A stretch of DNA of 64,000 nucleotides from Owenia fusiformis. Taxonomy: Eukaryota; Annelida; Polychaeta; Sabellida; Oweniidae. Positions within the stretch are counted from its first letter, which is position 1. The number at the start of each line of letters is the position of its first letter. Below, piece by piece: positions 27,601 through 42,600 of the stretch. The stretch lies in assembly GCA_903813345.2 (NCBI GenBank), contig CAIIXF020000005.1:41519394-41583393 (forward strand). The letters are read 5' to 3'. The translations under genes and the position numbers were made by a program. The notes under the pieces are model-generated. The model was not told where the DNA came from and made no database searches. It saw only the letters and a list, made by a program, of their open reading frames with translations.

Positions 27601-30600
27601 CACCAAAAAGTGTAATTCCAAGAGCTTTGAAATCTTCAGAGGACATATGTTGCATATACAGCAACTACTACATGTTATTTGAAAGTTCTCCTTCATCAAA
27701 GTGTCTATATTTACAGAAATTTACAGTATTTACTTTTTGACTTCAAAATCAGCAATTTCTCGGAAACCGGGCAAACTCGATTTTCAATGTTTTATAAAGT
27801 TACAATAGTGGACTTACTTGACATGAATACAATTCTTGCTGGAATGCCTTTGAATCTTTTGTGCGTCACCTCAGTGCCTACGTTGAACAAAGCTTCCCCT
27901 TTTGTTGAAGGAACAAGCTGTGAAGTTGCAGCTACAAGAGTTTCCTGTGTTTGGAAGAAGTGAATAACACTATTCTTCTTGTTTACTGAAAAAGAAATAT
28001 CATAAAATCAATGTTTATTTTAATAAATTGGCTTAATTTTGATTCTTACTGAGAATGAAACATGTGAATGTAAATAAAAATATTATTAATCAATTCTCAT
28101 GGGCAATTACATGAAAATCTTGAGAATAAATCCCATATGGGCATTTTTAGGGGGACTTAATTTTCTCGTTTCAAAAATGAATGTTCTTTTTGCCTTTTGA
28201 GACTCTAACAGTATCCTAGGCATGTTTTAAGAGTTGGAATGTGATTATTAAATGCACACAAGGCCACTTTAATGAGAATAGATTTTCTTATTTCAAATTT
28301 TTCTAAACATGTTTGCCATATTCTAAATAGTTATAGGGTCACTTGTAATAAATGCCCATTGGCATGCATTTGATTTTGCATTTAAAATTAAATGTCTGTA
28401 TGGACACCTAATTTAAAAGTTATTTGCCAACTTGCAGTTCCCATATTTGAAGCACAACTAATTCAGAGAAATCCCCTTTCAATATATATCATAAAATATA
28501 AAGGCAGCATCATGTATAAATGGCATGACACTCAAAGGATTGCCTCAAATAATGTCTACTTATTCCCTCTTTAGAAAAACACTTCATATGTTTTATATAA
28601 TTAATATCACTAAATTCTATGTTTCAGAAAAAACAAAATGTTCCCATTTACTCTGTACGTGTAATGCATGTAAATGACAAATGGAATTGTGATCTTGGAT
28701 TATATTGTAGTGAAATGAGTCCCAAGATTGATTAAAAACTACATGTACAGTATGTAAGCTTCAGCATTCTTAATAGCTGGATTTTGTCAATGTTCTTCTC
28801 TGAATGCTTGTATGTTCCATATAATAAATTCTATATAATGATAAGTTTTTATATTATTTTGATGGTAAACATAGTGTGTAGCCATATTCAGACAGCCTTG
28901 TGAGAGGGGTTCTTACTGCCAATATTTCAAAGAAACTGAAAACCTATGCCACTTTTTGAAATTGCACATCTCAAGAAAAAAGGTTTATCCACACCTTGCA
29001 ATTGATTTCAAAAGTAAATGGAAGGATGAGTTTTTTTTGATTGTGGATCAGTAGAGTTAAATGGACCTGTTTCTTTTAGTTGGTATACAACAGTAACATT
29101 TAATTGTTCATACTGATTCAATTAATTTGATTGCAATAATTGTCGGCCATTTTGGTCGGATGGCTAATTAAAGTCGGCCATTTTGGTCGGATAGCTAATT
29201 AAGGTCGGCCATTTTGGTTGGATGGCTAATTACTTTGTTATTGTTTACAAAATGTTTTTTTAAATAAATAAAGAATTCTATTTTATAGCTAAGAAATCTA
29301 ATTTATTTTACACTTTCAAAAACAAAAATTTTGATTAAGTTTTTTGATTAAATCTTGGGTTAAGTAGCAACAAAAAATAGGGATGTCTGACTTGTCAAAA
29401 TTGTCATGATAAAACATTTCAGTGGCACGTTAGAAATGACATATTATTACTGAAATAGAGTATAATTTGGTCAATCTTTGCAATGGTGTTAAAAAACTAA
29501 TGTGCTTTGCACTAATTAGAATATTTGATAATTTAAAAATTCAAAAAATGATGGGAGATTCAAATATTGTGGCGTGAAATTCAAATATAAGAAAAATTAA
29601 GACGACAACCTTCTTTGGAAAATTCTTTTTTTTGAATAAATCTAAAATAATTTTTTAAGTCATAAGTAATAGCAAAAAACTGAATCAAAGTTAAAGACCA
29701 AAAATAGCCAATTATAATTTTTAGATAAATAACAACACTCTTCTGGTCTGACTTATTCAATATTCTATTTTGTTTCTTGTCAGAAGATTTATGAAAAGGA
29801 GGGGGAGTTATTTGTAGAATGATTCAGGGGGGCTTTATCATGCATTTTTCTTATGACTTTCATCCAAAAATTCTGGCAAACTGGCAAAATTTAAGCAAAT
29901 GCAAAATTTAATAATGCAAAATTTAATTAATGGCAGAGATTAAGAAAAATTTCCAACAAATTCACCATTAGGTGGCTCCAAAAAGATTTTTGCCAAAAAT
30001 ATTTGAACCCCCTACTGTCAAATCCTGGATATGCCACCAATTTACTATACCTAATTATTGTCTCTAAATTTGTGTTTAGTAGAACAATGTTTCAATCAAA
30101 GGATACAAAGGGCTTCATTTTGGAAATACGTACATACAATCGAATCATATTCGTTCGTTGGGATAATTAAGCAATATAACATAAGCAATTCATATTATTG
30201 AAAAATGATGGGAGATTCAAATATTGTGGCGGGAAATTCAAATATTTGAAAAATTAAATTAAATTAAATTTGGCATAATTATGCAAAGGAGAACCCCTGA
30301 TAAGGAGAGCTTTTTAGAAGGACACAACTATTTTATTCTGAAAGTGATCATCATGAAATTTTAACATACTTTTAGAAATGTGGTGAATTTATACATCTTG
30401 AAATATTTTCTTCATTTTTTTGTGAAGCGATGAAATTCAATTTTCCATATTTAACCCCCGGGATTTAACCTTTATATTTTGCTTAAAATCAATAACTTTC
30501 TCATTACTTAACGAGCAAAATAGAATGTGGCTAAGTTACATAATGAAGCAAAGTCTTAGTTTTCATTGGTTCTATCATTTCCGTTATTCTCATGAGTGGA

Positions 30601-33600
30601 AAGGTCTCAAAAACATATTTCTAGGGAAACGCCCATTGTTTCTTTTTATTTTCTAAGAGTTCAGATAAATAGGTATCTTACAACTGTGACACTTTGTTCC
30701 TATCCCATTAGGCCATACACAGATTTTAACTACAAATAAAGAGCCTAACCTTAAAAAAACAAGTTCATTGCCTTGCCAAAAATGATCTTAAAAAAGCAAT
30801 TTTTATATCACACAAGTTGTTTTTGGGAATATCTATGATCACCTCATCTCTGATGTGTTAAAATTTCATGATGATCACATCCAGAATAAAAAGCAATGTC
30901 CTTCTAAAAAGCTCTCCTTATCGGGGGTTCTCCTTTGGCATGATTAAGAAAATTTGGCAAAATTTAAGCAAATTTGGCAGAGATTAAATAAATTTGGATT
31001 CACCATCAGGTGGCTCTAATATTTTTTGTCTAAAATATTCTAACCCCCTCCTGTCAAATCCTGGCTACGCCACTAAGCGACATAAATCAATGTTTAAGAT
31101 TATTCTTATTATTTGGAAGAATTTAAAAAATTTTCACTCATTTTTGCACTTTGAATCATTAATAACTTCACCAATTTATAAAATATTGTGAATCTTTTGG
31201 GAGATATTGTATTTGATATTGTAAGGAATAGATTGGTAGGTCAATTATACATGTTGCTTGTAATTTTGTCACCCCCTATAGATCAGATTCTTCCTTTAAA
31301 GGCAGAATCAGATCTATTGGGGGTGACAAAATTACAAGCAATGTGCATAATTGACCTACCAATCTATTCCTTACAATATCAAATACAATATCTCCCAAAA
31401 GATTAACAATATGTTGTAAATTGGTGAAGTTATTAATGATTCAAAGTGCAAAAATGGGTGAAAAATGTTTAAATTCTCCCAAATAATAAGAATGGTAACC
31501 ATTCTTATAGAAAAATAATACATTATTGTAAAAATCTTTAGTTTTCCTTGAATAAAGTATGCACTTTTGTGAGTTTTAGAAAATAGACATGACAAGGAAT
31601 GAAATGAGCCAAAAATATTCTTTGAAACAATTTTTCGTTTAGCCTGCTCACTATCTCTGATTCTCTCTTTAAGTAAATAATCATACATACCTTTTTGAAT
31701 AGCATATTGTCTCTCTGTACATCGGATTGCTGGCTCTGATGCCCTCTTCATTCTGTTTATGTAAAATATGTATAATATCCTCCCTAATGTTGAATAGGTT
31801 AACAGTATGGTATAATCCTTCCTTGTTATCAGTTATATGATGTAAATGGTTGAACAGTATCTTAACTCTTCTTATGTAAAATATGTATAATATCCTCCCT
31901 AATGTTGAATAGGTTAACAGTATGGTATAATCCTTCCTTGTTATCAGTTATATGATGTAAATGGTTGAACAGTATCTTAACTCTTCTTTTTACACACTTT
32001 ATGTTTGCAGTCACTTGATCGTACATGTACATAGAATGACTGAGGATCAACTAGACCTGATTTAAATAGCATTCTGGGTATCATCAGATTAATATTCAAA
32101 TTAATCAAATTAGTCTTCTTCAACAGGTGCTTAATCCAAAGAATAAATAAAATGCATGAGAAACTTTTGAAAAGTCTAATGTCCAGGAAAGTTCAACTAA
32201 AATTAGCAAGATAAGTGATTTACTAATCTTTAGAGATAGTTTGATGTTCATACTGTGAAAATCAAAATTAGCAAGATAAGTGGTTTTACCAATCAAACAA
32301 AAACTATAAAAAACATAAATCTTTTCAATCAGATGCATAAAAAAGCTTGATTGGAGACTTGTTCTATAAAACATTACACAAATAACAAAACTTAAAAGGC
32401 CTACAAAGATGCATTGTTATTTTAAGAAAAATATAATCAGACGTGCCAATCAAAATAACAAAACTTAAAAGGCCAACAAAGACTCACTGTTATTTTAAGA
32501 AAAATATAATCAGACGTGCCAATCAAATTATTGTCTGTGCTTGTTTAACGAATTACTTTTTCATTTTAGTCACTTTATCTGTGAATTATTCATATTCTAC
32601 AAAATATGATACCATTTAACTTAACAATTCTATATTTTTCTATTGATTAACCATGTATATTTGTCACTAATCAATATATCGTGTTTTGATACAATAGACT
32701 AGATGCAAGTAGAGATGATCTTGATTTTTGTCATTAAATATGCAAAATTCACCCAAAGTAACATCATATTTGTAATGTTCATATAAAATTACATCTAGAA
32801 ATGTGACTTTAGAGTTTGTTTACCAACTTTGAAATTTTAACTTTCTGAATCTAATTTTTAGGCTTTGATTGAATAATAATCAAACTCAAAAAGGTCAAAT
32901 GAAATTCCATTGATAAATCTACTGAATATAGAACTTAAGCCCATGGTCATGAAACTGGGCACTAACTGCTGGCATCTAGGTTGATGTATATAATATAATA
33001 TAAATATAATACACTGTGTCTCATAAGCCAATGTCAGCTGCTGGATTTTTAATGCATGCATATTTTACTTGTTATATCATTTTCCTACATAATTAAATCC
33101 TTGTTTTTATTTTTATACAGGCCTGTGGCTACAGTGTACAGGTAGTGGACCCAATGATCCTCCACAACCTCAAGTTGCCCAAATTAGTTTTATTTATTTA
33201 TCTTGATATCTATTTATAGGATGTTATTGTTATTATTATCCTACACTTGTACTAAATGTACAATTATTGAATATTGAAAAAAATTAATTAAAAATAAAAG
33301 ATCTTTGAAAAATAAAAATAACTGAAAAATTTGGAGGGAAATCAACAAGCAGAGTATATCGGCTGCATATCCTCCGCATATTGGTTTTCTGGAGTTATTA
33401 AACATTTAGTGCACTATTAAAGTGTGAAACAATATGGTATATCAGGCCCGTAGCCAGGATTTGCCAAGGGGGGTTCAGTTTTCAAAAGTTTCCAGGGGGG
33501 GGTTCACATTTGACAATTTTGGGCCAAATATGGCTAAAATCACTTGAGAAGTGTTCAAAATGGTGAAAAACTGCATGATTTTGAAAGAATTTTTGGCCTG

Positions 33601-36600
33601 AACCCTGCGAACCCCCCCCCCCCCCCACCTGGCTACAGGCCTGTATATTAATTAAAAATCAAGATATTTAAAAAATAATACTGACTTGGGCAAGGCTAGC
33701 CTAACAAATGCTGTTATATTTTTTGATAAAATTCATTATGAAAGCTGTTGACTGGTACTCTGAAATCTTCATACGTGGTAAGTACATGAAATACTGATTG
33801 AAGTACAAATTGAAGGTGAAAGCAGAGATAGAGAATGAAAGAATGAAGAGCATGAACCATTAAAACTGTTAAACTGAAGAAAATTGTTAAAGGGAAGGAC
33901 AACCAGGGTTTACTTCCTATGGGTCACACCCTTGAGTTTGGACCCCTGGGGGTGGGACCATGGGTCATTCTAATTACATCTGTATGGATATTTATCATCA
34001 ATACTTCATGCTTTATCTTAAAATATGGTCTCTCTATCTTAGATTTCATCTTTTTAAGGAAATGCTCAAAAGAATATCTGTGTTTTTTTAGATTTTCAAT
34101 AATAAAATGACAGCCAGCACTTGAGATGGCCCCTCGCGTTCAGAGTCAATTGGGTTATATTGGATTAACAAATTATCACCTAATTATATTTGTCAGTGAA
34201 AGTACAGAGCTTGTATGAATGGATTAAAAATACCTGTATATTAGATTAAGACTTTATCTAGTAGAAAAATACTACCTTGCCTCATTTGCATCATTTATAA
34301 ATTATGCAAATGATCTATAGGATTAAGGATCATATTTGATTATCTATCTGAGAAAGACTGCATTTAGATATTGTGATCGGATTAATACGCATACAAAATA
34401 CTGCTCTGGAATTTACAGTTTATCAAAGATTAAGAGTACATTAATTTGAAATTTACAAAACCATTGTTACATTGTACATGTTGTAGCATGGTCTCTCCTT
34501 TTACAGAAATATGAAACGAGGTCCATACAAAAGATGGTTAGCCTCTGAGGGACCAGTCCCCAAATCTACAAAATATGCAAAACAAAGGAATGAAGATATA
34601 GTATTATGTCCCACTTCAGACCTCTACATGAACGAGTATGACAAGGATTATGATGTGAATGATGATGGTGATGATGATGATGATGATGGTTGGAATGTGC
34701 TCAAGTCAGCAGAGTTCAAGGATGGTCTGCTTTATGAAAACTCGAAGATATCAACATCTGATAGTGTAATGCTTCTAATGGACTTCATGATATCCAACAA
34801 TTTACCCGGCACTGTGATGACACATCTGCTAAAGATAGTACAACTTCATATACCTAAAGCAGCGAATCCTAAGCATTTGTCTTCATTGTACTACCTTAAG
34901 AAGCAGTTTGGTATGATGAATCGTAACAAGGGGGAGTTCAAAATCCATGACACCTGTACTAAATGCCTGAGCCTATTTAATGGAGATGAGAAGGTCTGTT
35001 CTAATGATGACTGCAACCAAAACAAACGATATGAGGGAGTGGCTAGCAAAGCAAGACCAAGAGACTTTTTCCTGGAATTTGACATCGGTCAGCAGATTCA
35101 AGAATTCTTTAAAGGTGAGTGGCTATTCACTAACACATATCCATTCAAAATAAAGTAATAATAAACTGATGAATGATTGGCATTTTGACTCAAGTATTTG
35201 ATTCTGAAAGTTAGGGTGATTCAAAATTTGATGAAGTTTGAGATCATTATGTCATTAAATGGTGTAAATATGATAAAGAGATCCAGTTTTCTCATTTTCT
35301 ACATTTTACAAACAAATCTTCTCACCAGTTTTTCTAGGCAAATAAGCGCACTCTTTGTGTAAAACCGGAAGATGTAGACATATGGGTTACCTATTTTGAT
35401 ATTTGGTATGGAAATGAACCCAAATTTAAGGATTTGGCATGAGCTTGGCATGGTATTTGGTGTGACTTTGGGCATTATTTTGGTTGGTATGGAAACTCAT
35501 TGAAATTTGACAGATTGGGAGTATTGGGACTCACATTTTACTTATTTTTGCCTCCTATTTATTTGAAGAGCACTTGTGCAAGTAATACCAGACAATTGAA
35601 TTACACAACCCATGCTTTAATTAATTAATAATTTAATTGGGGGGGGGGGTCTATGTCTAAGCTATCTATTTTGGATTTATTTCTGAGTTATCTAGAAAAT
35701 GGTTAAAACATAAAACTTTAATTAATAGGCCTTTGTTGAAAGAAGTTCTTTATTGCAGAAATTGGTAAAAATTATGATATTTCCCTTGTCTTATGATTTT
35801 TAATTAATAAAATGGACCAAAATTAAGCAAATTCAACAGGATTGCCAAAAATATCTGAACCCCCCTCCTCTTGAATATTCATCAGTTTTTTTGGAGTTCA
35901 CTTTTCTTATAACCCTTATGCATCTGATAGATATACAAATTAAAATATGTCCAGTAAAAGAAAATATTATCTGCCTAACACAAGAAAAGATATTTCACTT
36001 TTTGTGATTTTACAACATTGGGTCTATGGGGAATATCCCCAACCTATAAATCACATTTTCAAAGAAAATTAAATTTTCAAAGAAAATTAAATTTTCAAAG
36101 TTCATAAACTATTTCCAAACCCACATTTCTAGATTGTAGATGTAAGTTTACATGAACATTTCTTAATTAATTTTTTGGGGAAATATATTTTTCTAAGTAA
36201 TTAGCCATCCAACCAAAATGGCCGACTTTAATTAGCCATCCGACCAAAATGGCCGACTTTAATTAGCCATCCGACCAAAATGGCCGACAATTAAAACAAC
36301 CAAATAAATTGAAGCAATGGAAACCATAAGATCATTGTATTAACTATTGTATACCAACTCTAAGAAAAATCATAGAACTTACTTTTGAATATCAGCTATG
36401 TACTTAGAGGGAAACCAAAATTGAAATTTTTATAGTTACTTTCATAAAATATATTGGTGACCCTTTTGGGATTATCAATGTTCAGTACGGAGTCTACACC
36501 TGTCTACATGTTCTTAGTATGTCTTGTCCATCCCACAAAAACAGATATTATACTTAAACTGCAAATCAGTCATTAGCTTTTTAACACCATTGCAAAAATT

Positions 36601-39600
36601 GACCAAATTACACTGTATTTCAGAAATAATATGTCATCAAATTCAAAATCCATAAATTTAAGAATCCATTTAGCATATTGTTTTGATTAATTCAAAGCTA
36701 AATGAGCCAGGCCACAGGAAAAGGGGTTGATCAAAGATTTTTCAATATTTGGATTTTTTAATGAGCCATGATTTATGTCTTTACGATTTTCCTTATATAT
36801 ATAGACCAAAAAGTCAGATTTTAATTTAGCACATTTTCCTCTTAATCTTGGCCACGTTTATGGCTCTGTTGCACAATTTTAATTTTTGTGGTAAGACCGG
36901 TTTTCCTATGGCCAGGCTCAAATATTAAGCTGAGATATAACAATGAAATACACAAGCGCATTTTAGTTGAGATCTGATTCTATACTCTCAAGATTCTGTA
37001 ATTATGTCTCTTAAACCTAAAATAAATCAAATATAGCAAAAGTAATAGTTTGTGATAAAAAATTACACCCAATAATATTAACTCATGATCTATATTGTGG
37101 GATCCACAGGGAGTCATTTGGAATAATCTCACTAAAGAAGATAAACTGAAACTAATAAATCTGAATGCATAGTCTAGATTATTCATCAGTCCTCTGTTAC
37201 TCTAAATTGAATGGCAGTAATTGCAATGTCTACCTGGTCACTGTCATCAGGGACTCAGACAGGATATGTCTGGCCATGTATGACTGTTATTGTTATGATA
37301 TGGATTAAGGTCCAATAACATATAGACATTATGATTACATACATTCTTACTTAACTGCTATACATGTACCAGCAGTGATCTTCCAAGCATTACATCAATT
37401 TGATTTAGTAATATCATAATCTGTTAAGAGGTTTCACGCGAACATGTTGTCATTCCATTTTGGTGTTAGTTTAGATAATAATCATTATTTCTGCTGAAAT
37501 TCCAGTTTGGATATTATGCACACTTACTTGCACAAACCCCCCTCTGCCAGTAAATTAAAGTAAAGCAATCTAAATATCAGTAGAAACTAAAATAACGACT
37601 CGCAAATTATATAGTCCTAAATTCAGTTCAGACTAATATTTGATCTATCCCCCCCCCCCCGCTGCCAGTAAAGCAATCTAGATATTGGCAGAAAGTAAAA
37701 TTAAGACTGACAATTTCAGTAAATGTTATTCATGGACTGTCGGGTTAACTTGCACAAAACTTAGAATCATTCCCAAATTATATAGTCCTAAATTCAGTTC
37801 AGACAAATATTTGATTTACCCCCCCCCCCCCCCCGCCAACAAAGCAATCTAGATATCGGCAGAAACTAAAATCAATACTGACAATTTCAGTAAATAGTCC
37901 ATTTGTCACCCCTATACATACTATAGTGAACCTATGAATTGTTAAAAACATGATGTTTTATGGTTAATTTATAATAACAAGGGTTTTCTGAAGTGATTTA
38001 ACTGGGTTGGACAAAAAGTTAGTTTGGGGAAAAAAGTATATCGGCTAATTAGGGAGGGGTGCATTGGCTTAACATGGCGTTGACTATTGACTTAGCGTCG
38101 GGATACCACCATGTACCTGGTATTTTACCATGGTGATAGATACAAAAAATTTCCCCAACGTTAATCTTTTGGCAACCCAGCTAAATCACTCCAAAAAACC
38201 CTAATGATAGTATTTGCACAGAAAAACATCATGTTTTTAAATATTCATACGTTAAGAAAATGACAAATGGACTAAAATGTTATTCATGGACTGTGGGGTT
38301 AACTTGCATACAACTTAGAATTAGACCCAAATTATTTGGTCCTAAATTCAGTTCAGACTAATATTTGATCTACCCCCCCCCACAAAATTATTAAGACCTA
38401 AATTCAGTTCAGACTAATATTTGATCTACCCCCCCCCCCCCCCCAGCCAGCAAAGCAATCTAGATACTGGCAGAAACTAAAATCAAGACTGACAATTTCA
38501 GTAAATGTTATTCATGGACTGTGGGAAATTATTTGGTCCTGAATTCAGTTCAGACTAATATTTGATCTACCCCCCCCCCCACAAGTGTATATCATCATGC
38601 AATCATAACGTCATTTGTTATTATAGTTATGAAAACATCCTAAAAGCTTGAGTCTTGTACAGTCTTCTTGTTTAACTTTAAATTTTAAACGTGTTATAAC
38701 ATCCCATGTAATAAAGGAACAACTTTGAATGCTTTATATTTAATTACTTGTAATAAAACAAGTTGTGCATTGACATTAACATTTCTTAAGACATGAAGGG
38801 GGTCATTTTTCCAAGATTCCAAAGGGGGTCACTTGCCTAAAGTTGCCCCAAATCACAGGAAAACTGCTCAAAATGTTGAAAAACTGCACAATTTTGATTG
38901 GCCAGAGGGAGGGGGGGGGGGGGGCACTGGTTTATTGCATACCTTGTAATGGATATGTAAATTGGTCTTTAAATATATATTTTAAAATAAGTTAAATAAG
39001 TTATTTGTATTAATGCGTTTCAGATCCAGAATTCAGACAAAACATCGGGTACAGGTTTACTGTTCCAACAGATGGCATCATATACAGGGATGTATATGAT
39101 GGGGCTGTTTATCAGCAGATAAAGACTTCGAAATATGCAGACAACCCTTACAACCTCACTATGTTGCACCACACTGATGGGGCAAGACCATTCAACAGCA
39201 CAGGCAAAGAAATATGGCCATTTCAGGGATTCATCAACGAGCTACCACCACACATGAGGTGAGTTATGGAGCACTAACATGTGATTATATAAAGATATTT
39301 AAAGTAAATCTTCCTGTGGGAATTTGTATGTATCTAGAACTGTGAAAATAATAAACAGATTAAATCTCAGAAATATATGCCCAAGCATTCTTAACTTCAG
39401 CCCAGACTATTTGATTTAATCCCCCCCTCTACCGGTACTCAGTCATTTTTTAATTTAGAGGCTCCAACTCTTATTTTCGCTAAAGATACCCTGAAGCAGA
39501 CAGATGGACAGAAATGATATTTTCAAACTTAAGATTATTTTCTTTTGCAAATTTTAATATTCTGTTCATTATTGTATCTTCTTTCAGATATTCTAGGGAA

Positions 39601-42600
39601 TACACTCTTGTGACCGGTATGTGGTTTGGAAAGGAAAAGCCTAATATGCTGTCATTCTTGTCTCCACTTGCAAGAAGCATGAATGAAGTTTATAGAGACG
39701 GTATGAACCTTTCTTGATTGATTATTTGATTGTGTTTAATGGGAAATTTTAATGAGTTTTCTCATAAGGGTTTTAAAATCTAGATTGAAAATATCAAATA
39801 CAAATTATGTTTTTACCTATTTTAACTTTAAGTTTATTAAATGCTAATATTTCAGTTCATCTTAAAAGTATTGTGTTTCATAATTAATAGGGTGACACAA
39901 ACTGACAAACCTGCCGACATGTATAAAAACAAAATGGTTGCCACCTTAGGATAGTCTTTTGAATCAGTCTATCTTTAAGAAATATGATAATGTGTCAAAA
40001 ATGATAATGTTCTTTAGACAGTTTGATTTACTATGTGTTACGCTTTAAAACACTTCTTTGCTTTTTCCTATATTTAAATTCAATTGTTTTACCTCAAATG
40101 ATTCTATGTTGCAACTCACAGGCCTGTTTATTGATGTTTTAGGTGTAACTGTGAAGCCATTAGAGAACTCAATGGGCTATGAGGCCAAATCGTCTATTAT
40201 GCTGTTAACTGGGACTATGGATCTACCAGCCATGAGTTTGGTAAAGGAACTTACCATGTTTAATGGTGCATTCGGATGTGGATTGTGTCTTTCTGAAGGG
40301 AAAACTGTCAAAACAGGTAATTTATACTATAATGTACATGTACTTTTAAAACGTATTCATTCAAAATGGATGCACAGTGCAGTCCACAAATTAAAATATA
40401 AGTGTAAGAGAGATTCTAATATTCCCAATGATAGGTGAAAATCAATACATGTTTCAAACATGATAAATCACGACATGTTTTAAAGATGAAATACTTCAGA
40501 GTGTTGAATTTTATATTTAAATATAGGTAAGGGCCATTCCAGAGTACACGCCTTCCCTGAAGATGGAATAATGCCAGAACTGAGAACAGATGCACAGATG
40601 AGACGGGATGCAGAGTTGGCACTTGATCAGAACAAAGCGGTAAGAATTTTACTTGTTGATGAATGAGAATTGACAGAAATATTATAACAAAGTAAGTAAT
40701 AAAATTCAGGCTCGTCTGAGCCCCCCACCCTGATATCTCCTAAAAAAATGTGGACCTACCTTTTTGCTTCCTTGAAAATAAACTTGCTCTTCCCCACATA
40801 CACTGGGCAATTAAGATTAAAAACTGACATTACTGTGCACTGTTTTTCGAATTTGGGCATTATTTTTCAAAATTCGGCTCAATTTTTTTCGCGAACATAT
40901 TTGTGCCCCTTTCCCGGTTTTTTAGGATCGTCCTTTGTGTTATGTCAAATATAGCCTTCATATTGAAACAAAATGATTTATTTTCTTGTCTTGATAAACA
41001 ATGAATTGATAAAGAAGATTATTCCTAGCCTCTATTAAATATAAACCAGTAAAACCTGTCTACTCCAGTTTAAGCAATAGCAAATTGACTCCATATGTTA
41101 TGACATTTTAAAATCTGATTCAAATGGATTCATTTTTACAATTTTTAGAATAAAAAAAAATTAATATCAAATGAAAGATATTTTATCAATTTAATTATTA
41201 AAATAATTGCCATTGGAATATATGTTGTCAATGAAAGGAAACAGGACTAGAAATGGTTTTGAATTCAGAGTTTTCTGATCAGGTGCTCTGAAATTCAGGT
41301 TTAATTGTAATTTAATTTCTAGTATTTTTGAAATGTTAATCCTGTTCATGAAAGTTTTGAATAATTTGCGAGTTTTCTTATCACATTATTTTTATTATTT
41401 GCATGTTTTTAGGTCTAATCCATTGATAAGCGCTTATTCTGCTTCTCATTACTCATTATTAATGAATCACCTTTACTTTAATAAATGACTGCATATTTCA
41501 GGTAAATGGTGTTAAAGGCTACTCTGGATTGTTACTTTTTCAAAATATCATAGACCCAGACTTCCTCACAAGCATTGATTACATGCATGGCGCTCTGATT
41601 GGCATCGGGAAGAATCTCCTGAAGAAATGGGTGGATCCGAAAAACAAAAGTGAAGACTTCTACATTGGGCACTGTATCGCTGAGTTGAACAAGCAAATAG
41701 AAACGGTGACCCTGACAGACGATTTCACAAGGACCCCTAGAGGGATTGATACCTACAAAGATTGGAAAGGTATGTAGAATCAATGATGAAACTGAATGTA
41801 ATAACCTAGATGTCAGTAGTTAGTTCTCAGTTTTATCACTAGGTGGCTTATTCTGGCGAAATAACATTGCAGCTATACAGAAAAAGTATTTTAAAACTCA
41901 ATATTTAGTAGATGAGACCTTTTGAGTTTGATGATAATATAACTGAAAAATATGTCAAGTAAAAGAAAAAAGTATCTGGTCATTACAAAAAACAATTGAT
42001 TTTGTAGTTACTTTATTTCACTTTCCATGATTCTATAACATGGGCTTCAATGGAGAGTACTGATGTATTGTTTATTCACTCATGTTCTACTTCAATTTGA
42101 AACTATCAGAATTTTCATTATAGCAAATGAATTGAAGGCATTCATCCTTTACTGGGGCCCTGCAATCCTGAAGGAGTATTTGGAGAGCGATTTTTATGAA
42201 CATTTCCTGATGTTATCTAGCGGCCTCTATCTTTTGACCACAGACAACATCACGAAGGATCATTTGGATACAGCTGACAATCTTCTGAAGAAATTTGTCT
42301 ATTTGATGGAAGACTACTATGGTAATTAATATAATAATGTTGAATTCTTCCTCTGGATAGTATAGCTTGCTTTACATTTTGAATATGCAAGTTCCTCAGG
42401 GAAAACATTTCCCAATATTTCCTGTAAACATGGCAGATAAATGTGAGAAGGATACTGTTCTGAATAGACAAGGGCTTATACATTAAATTTACAAGTATTG
42501 AAAATTGCTGATTATAGACTTTATAGTGTTCACTTTGACACTGATTTGGCTTATTTTGATTGGTTGGCAATTATTAAATGAAAATTGATGTAAATTTTGC

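Larger units (their letters stand above)
35115..39023 (+). other. Transposase intron 1 (3.9 kb), repeat-filled
   Basis: Contains the dispersed block 35872-36150 (copy of 21236-21500), the inverted GGCCGAC block 36197-36292 and 36574-36645, and the poly(C) repeat cluster 37540-38585. No coding signal seen. Confidence 0.7.

Noticed and set aside
31371-31690. Extension of the BEN start exon into a 126-codon frame
   Set aside because: A good donor (GTATGT) ends the exon at 31691; beyond it the sequence is AT-rich and enters the 400-bp palindrome.
33119-33206. Exon-like stretch after TTTTTATACAG reading ACGYSVQVVDPMILHNLK
   Set aside because: First thought to continue CTTNBP2 after 21066. It has no good donor, cannot reach the phase of the next exon, and its start matches the AGGCCTGTAGCCAGG MITE family. 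The exon at 45920 fits sequence and phase.
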